From Hawksworthiomyces lignivorus (lineage: Eukaryota; Ascomycota; Sordariomycetes; Ophiostomatales; Ophiostomataceae): DNA of 64,000 bases. The notes below the pieces were generated by a model that did not search any database, was not told the DNA's origin, and saw only the letters and a program-made list of their open reading frames with translations. Where the stretch lies: NCBI GenBank assembly GCA_002917075.1, contig NTMA01000002.1, positions 124,001 through 188,000 on the forward strand, read 5' to 3'. The position numbers and the translations under genes were made by a program. The first letter of the stretch is position 1. The number at the start of each line of letters is the position of its first letter. Shown here in pieces: positions 11,549 to 21,502 of this stretch.

Positions 11549-12883
11549 TCACAACCGTCGTCCCCGCCGCATACGCTTCGAGGCTGACAAGGCGATCTCA
11601 CCGCGGGCCCACAACGTCGTTGTCTGGCCCACCTGACATTTTGTGCCGGCTGGCATGGCTTGAAGCATTGTCCATGCGCCGCTAGCACACTGTTGGTACT
11701 GAGTGCCACCAATGCAGTTAAACATGCCCTCGGAAGTGCAGGGACCACTGAGACCACCGCTGCCTCCACCGGTGTTACCGCTGCTCGTAGTCGTGCCGTT
11801 GGAGGTGCCAGACGTGGGCTGTGCTGCTGTAGTTGCGACAGCCGCAGAAGATGTGGTTGCGGCTGCGGCAGCACTGGTAGTAGCAACTGCGGTTGGAGAC
11901 GTGCCAGCAGCAGCAGAAGTCGATACGGTAACAAAGACGCCGCCAACACTCTGGGTAGAGTTCGAAGAGGAAGCCGAAGGAGCAGTAGTAGCTGCAGCGG
12001 TGGTGGCGGCGGTACTGCTTGAACTGGCTTTAGGGCTACCGGAGCCGGAATCAGAACCAGAACCAGGGTTAGAACCGGAGCTAGGCGAAGAAACTGCAGC
12101 CGAGCTGGCGCCAGAGCTACCGTTACTGCCACTGTTGGAGCCGCTGCTGGAACTGCTGCTGGTGGCGCCTTTGGGAAAACAGTTGCTACCGGCAGGGGAC
12201 TGATAGTTTGTCGTCATTTTACTGGGCTTCTGGACGTTCGGTCCTGGATCCGGGTAGATCGGGTCAGTGCCCGTTGTGGTCTTGCAGCTGTTGATCGACG
12301 CAAGGTTGGCAACAAATAAGTTAGGAAGTGAGGAATCACGAATATCGAGGTCGGTGGAGGATGCCGAGCGCTTTGAGCTGCCACCGGTAACTGTGATCGG
12401 AGCACAGTTCATGTAGTACTCAGGTGCGCCGGACAGCTTGCTGATCCAAGTCCACGCAAAGACGTATTTTCCGGGTGCGATCGAATCGGGGATGCTGTAA
12501 GAGTAAGTGCTTGGACCGCTTCCATCGGTGGTAGGGCAGCCACCCTCGAGACTGAGGATGACCTGCCAAGACGTGGATGCAGACGGCTGCATGTCTGTTG
12601 TCAAAGCCAGCTGGCACGAGCCACCGCCGTGAACGGCGCTGCCGTGGAAACTGAGCGTTTGCGTGGCGCCAATGGCCATTGTGTTATTGGACGACGTAGA
12701 TGAACTGCTGTAGAAGGTTTCTGGAGATCCGACAATCTGACATGGGTAGTTGGAGCCGTCTGAGTTCAGTGGCGAGGTGGTAGGATCGCCAAATGGCACA
12801 GGGTTGGCTAGAGTCATGTGTCCAAGTGCCCTGGACACAAAAAGCAACGTCGTGACAGACGTCAAGAAGGACTGAAAAACCAT
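11549..12883 (-). CDS. AA11 chitin-active LPMO with C-terminal chitin-binding module
   Basis: One exon, 444 aa. After a 21-residue signal peptide the mature protein starts at His22 (HMTLANPVPF), the N-terminal copper-brace histidine required in lytic polysaccharide monooxygenases. The second brace histidine is probably His85 in SAVHGGGSCQ, and EYYMNCAPITV near the domain end supplies the usual aromatic residue. The motif set is that of AA11, whose studied member oxidises chitin. A long Ser/Ala/Thr/Gly linker (about residues 240-380) leads to a C-terminal Cys-rich module (CTSEGMFNCIGGTQYQQC) of the X278 type often joined to AA11 and linked with chitin binding. It lies near the xylanase on the same strand but acts on a different polymer. 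A role in fungal wall remodelling or chitin use is possible; the sequence does not decide. Confidence 0.93.
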   Translation of the reverse strand: MVFQSFLTSVTTLLFVSRALGHMTLANPVPFGDPTTSPLNSDGSNYPCQIVGSPETFYSSSSTSSNNTMAIGATQTLSFHGSAVHGGGSCQLALTTDMQPSASTSWQVILSLEGGCPTTDGSGPSTYSYSIPDSIAPGKYVFAWTWISKLSGAPEYYMNCAPITVTGGSSKRSASSTDLDIRDSSLPNLFVANLASINSCKTTTGTDPIYPDPGPNVQKPSKMTTNYQSPAGSNCFPKGATSSSSSSGSNSGSNGSSGASSAAVSSPSSGSNPGSGSDSGSGSPKASSSSTAATTAAATTAPSASSSNSTQSVGGVFVTVSTSAAAGTSPTAVATTSAAAAATTSSAAVATTAAQPTSGTSNGTTTSSGNTGGGSGGLSGPCTSEGMFNCIGGTQYQQCASGAWTMLQAMPAGTKCQVGQTTTLWARGEIALSASKRMRRGRRL

Positions 12884-14866
12884 ATTTGCAAGTGCTTTTG
12901 ATTATTTTCGTTTCGTCTCGATTGGCGGGCAATGTCTTCCTGAAGACTTGCTTGAAAAATGCAGAGCTCGCTTGCAAGAGATTTGCAGCAAGAGAGGTAG
13001 GGGTGATATGGGTAGCAAAAAAAAAGTTAACTGTGTTTATCTTTCCAGAAGACAAAATGGCACAAATAGAAAAGAAAGAAGAGCTTGCCGGGGTGAAGAT
13101 AAGAAATAGAAGAAGAGATAGAAAAAGAGAAAGAGGGAGAGAGAAGGTCCGATGCCAAGACGTCTTCCAACAGTGGACTTTATACCCTCTGGCTACGTGT
13201 AAATTGGGCAACGTTGAACACACTCCCTTCTCACCGCTCGGTTCGGGGTTTTTTTCTGTTTGCATGCTCAGCCTGGTTACTCGAAAGCCCATTCAGCTGT
13301 CGGGAACACATTAATCACGCATCGTTTAATTGAGCTGTATTGCTCTTTTGTTACTCAAGGAAAAAAGAAGGGAAACGGAAAAATGCAACTCTGTTCAGTC
13401 CTGCCGTGACGTCGATCTCCCGTTCATCAAGCCCCTATTTTTGTTTCATAAACATTCAAGCAACTGAGATGACTGGATAAAAAGCTGTTTGTTTCTCACA
13501 ATGACAAGTTCTATCCTTGCAAACAATGAATTGACCAAGGAAACGTTTCTTCATCAAGGTGGACACAAAGGCGAACTCCGAGAGTCCTTCATGGCACTTT
13601 GGCCGTTTATATGCATAATATGCATATAAGAAGAACATCGATTTCATCCTAAAGAATAGCCGGCCAATGACAGCGTTCAGATCGCAAGGGGTACTACAGA
13701 TCTGCAACGAAGCATTGAAGGCGATCTTCTAGATTGATTGGGTAGCACTTGTCTACCCCTGAAGGCCGCCAAAGCCTTCCCCAGCTTTTTTTCCCTTTCG
13801 GGGGAAACATTGTCCTCAAATGTTTGCCATGTGTGTACAACTTTTCTTCCCGGTGCCACCTCACCATCTGACTGGCTCCCTTACGTGACTGATGAGACAG
13901 GAGTCGTGTGGAATTAAGCGCGTCTCCTTTTCAACTATGGTCAAATGGTGACAAACACTTGCTCAGTCCCTGGAGATCCCAAGTTCGGGAATAGCGGGAG
14001 GACACAAATGACAGGTAGTGAAGTCGCAAACTTGCGACGATTGCATGACTCTAAGAGGCTGAGTAGAGATTGATACCACAACGTCGGAGAAGTGAAGAGA
14101 AAGTGGCACCGAACGCCCTGGAAACCAGAATGGGAGGATAGAGAAACCAACAGAACTTTGTGGACCACAAATGGATTTAGGCATCCTTTTCTATGCCAAA
14201 CAAAGCCTCGATTGTCAGAAAACGCTATGATCAAGTAGTGTTAGGAAGCACGCTACACATAGACCAGCAAACCTGCTTGCATGACACATCGCCTTCCGCC
14301 TGCGGGCCAGAAGCATTTCGGTGGCTGACTCGATTCCGCAGCCCGCTGTGAGGACACTGTTGGATCGGCCACAGGACTTTTGATACTTTGAAGGCTTGTC
14401 GTCTCTATTATCTACAGGGAAATGAAGATGTATGATGTATATTGATGATTGTCGATCGCAAGCCAGTGTTATTCCAGAGAAGTCATTAGTCTTTGAATCT
14501 TGTGTTGGAAAGTTCGACGAGTCAACAGTGGTTTTAAAAAAAACGATGAATAAAGATCTTATTCAACGTCGCGAACCAACTCCGCTTCATCTAGAAAGGA
14601 AATCGGGTTGATATGGACGTGTGAGAACATGAGGGGGTTTTTGGAGCCAAATACAAACAAATTAGGCATACTTGGAGTGGTGCGCAACACAGTCCAGATA
14701 GGTACATCGCACTGTAATGTTAAGCTGTCTAACAAGCGCTACACTGTATACGCAACTGTATGTAGTCAAAGCTTGCCCCACCATATTTCTTGCAGCCTGC
14801 CTTTCGCAAAGGAGTCGCCATTCCTTTGTTAACAAATGGAGGTGGCATGAACACCTGTTTATGACC
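12884..14866. other. Intergenic: AA11 promoter and upstream region of the next gene
   Basis: The AA11 gene is transcribed leftward from 12883. A purine-rich stretch at 13050-13150 is its probable leader when read on the minus strand. An AT-rich inverted repeat lies at 13607-13629 (arms of 10 bases, loop AAT). I see no further gene; frames in this interval overlap the pyrimidine/purine-rich leader and look fortuitous. Confidence 0.5.
13607..13629. repeat. AT-rich inverted repeat (10-bp arms, 3-nt loop)
   Basis: TTATATGCAT, loop AAT, then ATGCATATAA: a perfect 10-bp stem. Each arm contains the short palindrome ATGCAT. It lies between the AA11 promoter and the next gene, with nothing nearby to assign a role. 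It could be a regulator site or a cruciform-prone chance palindrome. Confidence 0.6.
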
Positions 14867-16133
14867 ATGGCTCGCAAGCTCCCATGGGAGAGAAAAGCCA
14901 CACAGTCTCATCAGAAAGCCGTGGCGGCTCATCGCTCTTCTTTGACAAGATCTTCTGCCCGCTCGTGGAATGAGGACGATGCGGAAGCGGGGCCGAGAAC
15001 AGGGAAGTCTTTGCCGGAAGCAGTAGCACGCAGATGTAGGTGAACGGATTGTGTTTAATGCTAAACCGGATATTCTATATGCTCATAAATGCTATAGTCC
15101 GCTCACCATCGACTTCTCCACCACCTGCGCCTCCATCTGAGGGGTCCGTTATCTATGTGACGTCCTTCATCTGCTTGCAAGATATGCGCATGCTAATGGC
15201 TACCTCAGTTTTATGATCGAAGGAATAAATAACGACGATCAGTATCGCATGGTTGAAGATGAGCTTTTGGATGTAGCACGAGCCTTTACCGCCCATCTGC
15301 ATGCGGCAGAGTATAAGCGGTTGAAGGCCTTAGCTAAAAGTCACAATGGAGAGGCCTTCCGGTCGATCTCCCGGCCTGTTACGAATGCACAGACAGATCG
15401 CGTGCGCAAGAAGAATGATCTTGAGAAGAGAGCAGCTAAGCAACAGCGCGCTCTGAGAAAAGTTTTCGCCGCTGGCAGCGATGAAGATGAGGACACGGAT
15501 ATGCAAGAAAATGCTCCGTGGACTGGTACCTCCTTGCAAAATCTCATGGAAGGCAGCCCAAATAAGATCAACACATTAAGACCTTTGATACCATTAAGAT
15601 CAACAACAGAAGCAAATAGATCAGGGCTTTCTACGACCAGGCCATCGCTTATATCATCTCCGCACCATATAGCAGAAGTTGATATAGATGAAGACGAGGA
15701 TGACGACGAAGATGACCTAGATGGGCCATCTATCTCTAGAAGCATCAAAAATGAACAGGCGGCCGATGCTGAACTAGTGAGAGCGTCTCATAAGAAAGCA
15801 ATATCTTCACACGGTATGATCCAGAAGGCTTCCATTACAAACGAATTTTCAAAAGGTAAGAAGACCGTATCATTCGAATCGCAACTAGAGGGACGCAAAA
15901 TTCCTTCAACTTCCGGCAATGGGCATAACGAAGACGATACCCTATTGGAGGATCCAGATTCGGGAAACCTCTTAGCTAAAGTTCGGCAGCGACGGCAGCA
16001 AGAAAGAGCACTGCGTCAAAAGCTGAATCAGCAACAGCAGCAGCAAGGGGACGGCAGAGCTGTTCAAGTGAAGACAGAGAAGCAAGCTGCACCAAAATCA
16101 CAGTCTTTAAACGTCATCCCATCCTTTCTCTGA
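14867..16133 (+). CDS. Conserved fungal protein of unknown function
   Basis: Three exons, 14867-15035, 15098-15143 and 15209-16133, give 379 aa. Frame is kept only if intron 2 uses the unusual donor GTCCGT at 15144; the in-range alternative GTGACG breaks the frame. The protein opens with MARKLPWERK, then a Ser/Pro-rich segment, then a well-ordered block (MIEGINNDDQYRMVEDELLD, continuing AFTAHLHAAEYKRLK) that I recall from unnamed Pezizomycotina proteins. The rest is charged and disordered: a basic KKNDLEKRAAKQQRALRK helix, Asp/Glu runs (residues about 230-245) and a Gln-rich coiled stretch near the end. The basic/acidic make-up suggests a nuclear protein. It converges on the dioxygenase gene with only 95 bases between the stops. 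Confidence 0.85.
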
Positions 16134-16228
16134 GGAATATTCAATTATAAAACTGGTTCAGATGCTTAAAAATGCTTTTTACTATTTATTTACACACGAA
16201 AACACGAAATTGTCACAGGCAGCAGTGT

Positions 16229-17516
16229 TTATCCCTCGAACGGCGTCTCGTATGGCCGCTCAGCCTGGGGGGTTATGCGGGCCAGATGACGTCTCTCGCC
16301 GTCTTTCCAGTCAACTAAGGCAGAGTGCTGCGTGACCCGGTTATCCCAGACAACGACAGTGCCCTCCTCCCATTTGACGCGAGCTTGGAAATCGGCGCCA
16401 ATTGCTAAGTGCTGGTACAAGAAGTTAAGGATAGCATCAGACTCTTCCTTCTTCAGGCCAACAATTTCGCGTGTGACTATGAAATAGTTAGTACGAAGCG
16501 GGATTATGAAACCGGTTACAGCCTGATGAGGGGAAACGACGTACACTGCGGGTTCACATAGATTGCCTTCTGGCCTGTGGCAGGGTGGGTGCGCACAATG
16601 GGGTGCACATTGAACACAGGCTCACGACGCTTGATGCCATCGCGTGCCAGACTGGCATTAACCTGCTCAATGCCCGAGTGTGTGGCCTTCAGGCCGTGGA
16701 GACGCTGCTGGAAGGCCGGGCTGAGGCGGTTGTAAGCTTCGACGGCGTCTGTGAATAGTGTGTCGCCGCCAGTAGTAGGCTTGTCGAGGATGTACAGGAA
16801 AGTGGTGCCGGGAGGCTGCAGCTCGTACGAGACATCCGAATGCCAGGCCACCGAGCTAGTGCGGGTGGCAAAGAACTTTTCGGCAGTCTTGTCACCAGCG
16901 CTACGGTGCACCAGATGGATCTGGGGGTAACCCACAGGGGCGCCCGAAGTAGGGTGGATGTGATGGCGGCCAAAGTAGGCACCAAAGTCCAGAGCCTCCT
17001 GGATGGGCAGGTCGGCAAAGTCTTGGTTGCGGAAGGCAACCACCTTGCGCTCAGCAACAAAGCGGGCGAGCTGGTCTTTGCCGGCATTGGAGAGCTTGCT
17101 CAGCTGGACGCCAGTAATCTCGGAACCGATACTGGGAGTAAGGTGCACAAGCTTGACCCCCTCGGCAAGCAGCTCTGGGTAGGTGGTGTCGGCATCCTTG
17201 CCGTGCTCATAATGCTCAAAAGGCTGCAGAGGCGGATAATGCTCATTGGGGTCCCACTGAGGAAGGTAGTGCGGGTACTACGACAGAGTATTATTAATGA
17301 GGAAGCACTATGGACAGGAAAAAATATATGATGACATACCTTTGCCGGAGCAAACTCAGTGGTACCAGCTTCTTCGGCCTGGCGGCTGTACAGATTCGGC
17401 GACAACTCCTTGTACTCGCCAATGTTGGGCCGAGTAGTCGTGTGTAGCTTCAACTCGTCTACCTTAGCAGCAGCATCAGGCACCGAGATCGTCTCGACCG
17501 CAGCAGGAGGGGCCAT
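16229..17516 (-). CDS. TauD/TfdA-type 2-oxoglutarate Fe(II) dioxygenase
   Basis: Exons 17516-17340, 17277-16545 and 16476-16229 on the minus strand give 385 aa. The iron ligands are visible as the WHSD pair (HxD) and the distal His in RVTQHSALVDW, with the 2-oxoglutarate-binding Arg in the RRHLARITP stretch. VNPQFTREIVGL, formed across intron 2, is typical of the family. Yeast JLP1 and bacterial TauD use sulfonates or taurine as sulfur sources; other members attack aryloxyalkanoates, so the substrate is uncertain. There is no targeting signal. Introns are 62 and 68 nt. The perfect inverted repeat 265 bases upstream of the ATG is a candidate control site. Confidence 0.93.
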
Positions 17517-19401
17517 GGTGCATGCAAGAATATCACAGGATCAGGTGTCTAGTTGGGTCGGAGTAACAGGTATAACTGAAGATATCAACACTCTGCTCGG
17601 CTAGATAAGACAATTTTGGTATTAAAACTTGATGGATTACAAGAGACAGACTTTCTTTTCTAGTCCTTTTGTTTCACGTAGGCCACTTCCTTTATATACC
17701 CAGCATCTGTCTACATTTACACGCAACGCGGAGAGCAAAGAGAGAGGAGGGTCGAAGATCTGGAAAGTAAACGGCGTCTTGTCGGGGCGCTCGCCCCGAC
17801 ATGCGGGGCATTTTCCCGACAACGACATATCGGCGAAGGATGTCGCAAGCTCAAGAAATATTAGAAATGCATTAGCTGGTCTCCAATCATAGCCTCATGG
17901 CGCTACTTGTGGGTGGTATAGGCTCTATCGGCCGATTTGCACCCCTTTGCTCAGCCGTGTCTAATTTTCTGGGCTTCGTCCTCATTGTTGCCTTTTGAAG
18001 GCACTCCTTCCAATCAGTGACGATATGGGAAGATGGCAAAACATCAGTCTCAAATCAGTGAAGTGACGCAAGAGGTGTTGGGGAGGTGAACTTTGCGAGT
18101 CTACGGTAGAAAGGAAGGGGATGCGTAGAAACGATGCCCCCACTTGAAACGATCTAGAAAGAGGCAGCTACACCTATCAGATACAAAATAATGTCAAGGA
18201 GCTCATTAAACGGCGTATGTTGTGCATCATCGACAAATCATTTGCCACTGATATGACCAAGTGTAAGGAATTTTCTTATACATACAAGTATTTTGTATCT
18301 TGTTAAATGTTTATTTGCTCCTTGCTAGGTTTCGGTTGCCCATAGCGCTTTTGGCAAAGTAGCTGATGGAAGCTCATTGTTGGTGGGGAACTAACACGAC
18401 AATGAATGTTGTTATTCGCTGAGACGATCACGCAATCCATGGCCTTTCTGATATCAAACAACTGACGATCAACAATCACAGTCTCATCAAGCTTTTTTAA
18501 TCCTATCTCTAACTATGCCTCTCGGCAAACGAAGTAAAAGATAACTGCTTTACGCCTGAAAAGTAAATCCGGGACCGACACGGCCCTTAAGTACAGCCAA
18601 GATATAGCTCTATTCCTCCGCAATTAGTTTTAGAGCCAAAGTCAACGCGCAAAAGAATGGACTGTCCATCGCGCAAACAACATCCATAGCACGTCATCCC
18701 CGCAGTTGTCATTGAGAAGGGGTTAACATTGCAAAAATGAACGCCGTCTTTCTTGACTACTTTTATTTGAGGATGACAGCACTTGGTGCCTAGACGAGCC
18801 GGCAGATCATAACGTCCACTTGGCGTTATATTCCGTGGTCCGTTCTCAGGAAAATCGATCCATCCAGATGCACGGCTAAGCCAGGCTTATTTCTCTCCGA
18901 TACTAGTACCGATGATGGAAGAGAGGAAACAGAAATGAAAATAGCAACAGAATAGCTGAGATTGGAAGCATAATAACGCAAGGCAAGAAGAACAACATAC
19001 AATGTAGATGTGGTATGTTTTGTGGAAATGTTTCGCTCATATTAAATGATGCAGTATTGAGAAGTGGGTATAAGATAAGATCATATTTTACAAAATCCAA
19101 TGTTCATCAAGGCACGCGGCGGCCGACAACTTGCTACGCAGAAGCCGCAGGCCAACTCTTGTGGTATTTCCAACCAATGTGAAGCTTTATCTTTTAGTTG
19201 GCTGTCACTATAACACTAATAATCCGTCGCTGTTATATGTGCGTGTTACATTTTCATCGGCACGCCATACCTATTGCCTTTATCAGATGGTTTTTATCAG
19301 ATTTTTCAAACAGCGATACTCCCCCTTCCTCCAACGTTTTCTTGTTATTCTTTGGAAGTCCATTGATATGTTGCAGCTAATTAGAATGCGGAACAATTAT
19401 T
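17517..19401. other. Intergenic: dioxygenase promoter and gene-free stretch
   Basis: The first 350 bases are the dioxygenase promoter and contain the GC-rich inverted repeat annotated separately. From 17.9 to 19.4 kb the sequence is AT-rich with stop codons in all frames, and I see no gene, RNA or mobile element. Confidence 0.5.
17781..17800. promoter_or_regulatory. Perfect GC-rich inverted repeat upstream of the dioxygenase
   Basis: Two 9-base arms (GTCGGGGCG and CGCCCCGAC) are separated by CT. The repeat embeds CGG-N10-CCG, an everted/inverted half-site layout used by many Zn2Cys6 regulators. A third GCGGGG (matching the CreA/Mig1 core SYGGRG) follows at 17803-17808, and a CCCGAC at 17815-17820. 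It stands out from AT-rich surroundings and lies 265 bases before the dioxygenase ATG. A regulator-binding site is inferred, not shown. Confidence 0.5.
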
Positions 19402-20304
19402 TTAGTATTTTGCTTTGGCAAGAGTTGTCTGATCTCTTTCGAACCTTTGCTGCCCTTTGCCTCCATCATCTGGTTCAGGTGTGTACGGTGGGTCGGGCTC
19501 CAAGGTCACCGTCCTCGTGATGATCACCTCGGATGGATTGGTAGTTTTGGTCTGTATTGTCGTAGGCGGTAGTGTTTTAATAATAGGTTCCGTTGTACGG
19601 GATGAATGCTTTGGTGTTGTTTTCCTGCGCCGCGATGTTACAGGGTGCGGTGCTGTGGCTGTTGAGCCGGGAGGCAGTGGCGGCGGGTGAGTTGAGGACC
19701 CAAGAGAATGTAGCGGGTCATACCCGGAGGCGTAGATAGTAGTTGATGGAATATGCCCAGGTGCAGCGGTATGGGTATCTGCTTGTTCCAGTGTACTAGT
19801 TAAAGCTGTGATCTGATTTTGAGTTGCCCTGTCAGTCTGCGTGGCAGCTGCTTTATTGGTAGTACTGTATGGGCATGGTGGCGAAAACGGTAGGTTGACC
19901 GGCAGTGTATACGGTCCGCATACGGCGCCTGCTGTCAGCGTGCCGCGACCAAACTCTGGTGGAAGAGCTCCTGGATTGAAAGTGAAGGGTGGGCCAATAG
20001 TATTGCCACTTGTCAACGAAAAGGGACAAGGAATTGATATTGGTATTGCGCGTGGGAGTGTCCATGGACCGCACGTAGCGCCGGCTGGAAGGCCAGTAAT
20101 CATAGTCGTTGTGATCGACTGAGCCTTACCGGTGCGAGTGATGGTGGCATCAGAAACCGACAGACCAGCTGAAGATGCGGTCTCTAAGTCTTCAGGTAGA
20201 TTCCAACCCAACGGAACCACAGAGATGCCGCTGGCAGAAATTACGCAAACCCAGGACACAAAGAAACTTGCCGCTGTTACTGAGATGCGCCGTAATTCGA
20301 ACAT
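19402..20304 (-). CDS. Secreted Ser/Thr/Pro-rich protein with duplicated Cys motif
   Basis: One exon, 300 aa. A signal peptide or membrane anchor covers about residues 8-26. Two copies of a 23-residue unit lie at 74-96 and 125-147, both of the form AGAxCGPxTLPxxxPxSxPCPxS, each with a pair of Cys spaced C-X14-C (78/93 and 129/144). The spacing between copies is 51 residues. The C-terminal half is Thr/Pro/Ser-rich with likely O-glycosylation, and ends in a charged tail. I recognise no family. The features fit a small extracellular or wall-associated protein. There is no C-terminal hydrophobic segment for a GPI anchor. Confidence 0.78.
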   Translation of the reverse strand: MFELRRISVTAASFFVSWVCVISASGISVVPLGWNLPEDLETASSAGLSVSDATITRTGKAQSITTTMITGLPAGATCGPWTLPRAIPISIPCPFSLTSGNTIGPPFTFNPGALPPEFGRGTLTAGAVCGPYTLPVNLPFSPPCPYSTTNKAAATQTDRATQNQITALTSTLEQADTHTAAPGHIPSTTIYASGYDPLHSLGSSTHPPPLPPGSTATAPHPVTSRRRKTTPKHSSRTTEPIIKTLPPTTIQTKTTNPSEVIITRTVTLEPDPPYTPEPDDGGKGQQRFERDQTTLAKAKY

Positions 20305-21502
20305 TATGTAAGAATTCTCTTAAGAAAGAGTAAACAATGCCAAAAACTAAGAAAGGTGTTGACTTTTATTTATATGTACTTTGGTAAGCCGGGAGGAAGA
20401 AGTTCTAGAGAGTGTGTGCAAGCAATGGGGAATAAAAAGACAAATGCCTTGAGCAGTTGCTGAGTTCCATGTTCAACTGGATTTATGGAATTTTTTGTAT
20501 CGAGTTTAGATAAATTTTTTCTGAATTTCTAGAGGATCGCGGGCCCGAATGTGCCACCAAATTTGAACAAAGACCAAAGTTGAGAAGATCGGGTTCAATC
20601 TCTCTGCCAGACTTCACAACTAATTGTATTGCTCTCTAGGGTAGAAGGTGTGCTAATATACGGTTGTACAGACAGGAAGCAACAATGCTCTGCCGGTTAA
20701 ACTACTATTATAGAAAATACTGTAGCAATGACTAATTTTTCTTCTCTCGGAGTTCTCTGAAACTCTTGCTTGTTTATAGCAATATCGTCTTCTACACTGA
20801 AGGGAGGAATGCCTATGGCTGATTCAATAAGCGAGAGGGGAAAGGGGAAGAATGGGTGAATTCATAGGTTACGGAGACACCTTTGTTTCTATCCTCGTCA
20901 CTAGCCATTTTCTTGCAAATATCTTCCTCGTTTTGACGGACCCAGATCTTTAATTTTTTTAATTGTTATGAAATTGAATTTCTTAATGTTGTGCAAGTGC
21001 AATTACGAACCCTGGAGTTATTTCTGTCCATGAATTCCTTTTGCATTATAATTATTTGCGTATGGCGGGTGTCTACCAACTGCCCGGTTGATGAACTTCA
21101 AATATTAAAAAGATTTACTAAACTACCTGACATGGGGCGGTACGTAGAGACACTGCCTCATTTTATTATTTAGAATTACCTGGTTATCATAAGCTTTCCT
21201 GACAGGATATTATTGCACGAGAATATAGTGGTCTCCTCCTCCAGGACCTTCGTAAGCCAATATAGCAAATACATAGGGAAGACTACACCAATTCGCCCGT
21301 CATGTCACTATCTCTTCTTCTCTTCATAGAATTCTTTAATATTTTTGAACGCAAGAAACAAGTTCGTATAGAATAAATAGTCTAATTCATTATAACTATA
21401 GAGACAAATAATATATGCACATACATATTTTTATATAAAGACATTTTCTGACATGAGCAAACGAAGAAGCGTAGAAGGTGAAACTTCCCCAAAATGCCAG
21501 CG
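20305..21502. other. AT-rich intergenic region
   Basis: This holds the promoter of the secreted protein (read leftward from 20304) and the 3' flank of the acyltransferase-like gene. From 20.9 to 21.5 kb it is very AT-rich. I see nothing coding. Confidence 0.5.

Noticed and set aside
11521..12203. Long Leu/Pro- and Ala/Val-rich frames over the AA11 linker on both strands
   Set aside because: They are translations of the low-complexity Ser/Ala/Thr linker of AA11 in other frames.
12886..13314. 142-codon plus-strand frame in the AA11 promoter
   Set aside because: It is Lys/Arg/Glu-rich from a purine-rich leader read in the wrong direction.
20580..20615. tRNA-like GGGTTCAATCTC segment
   Set aside because: It resembles a T-arm, but no acceptor stem, D-arm or anticodon arm can be folded around it.
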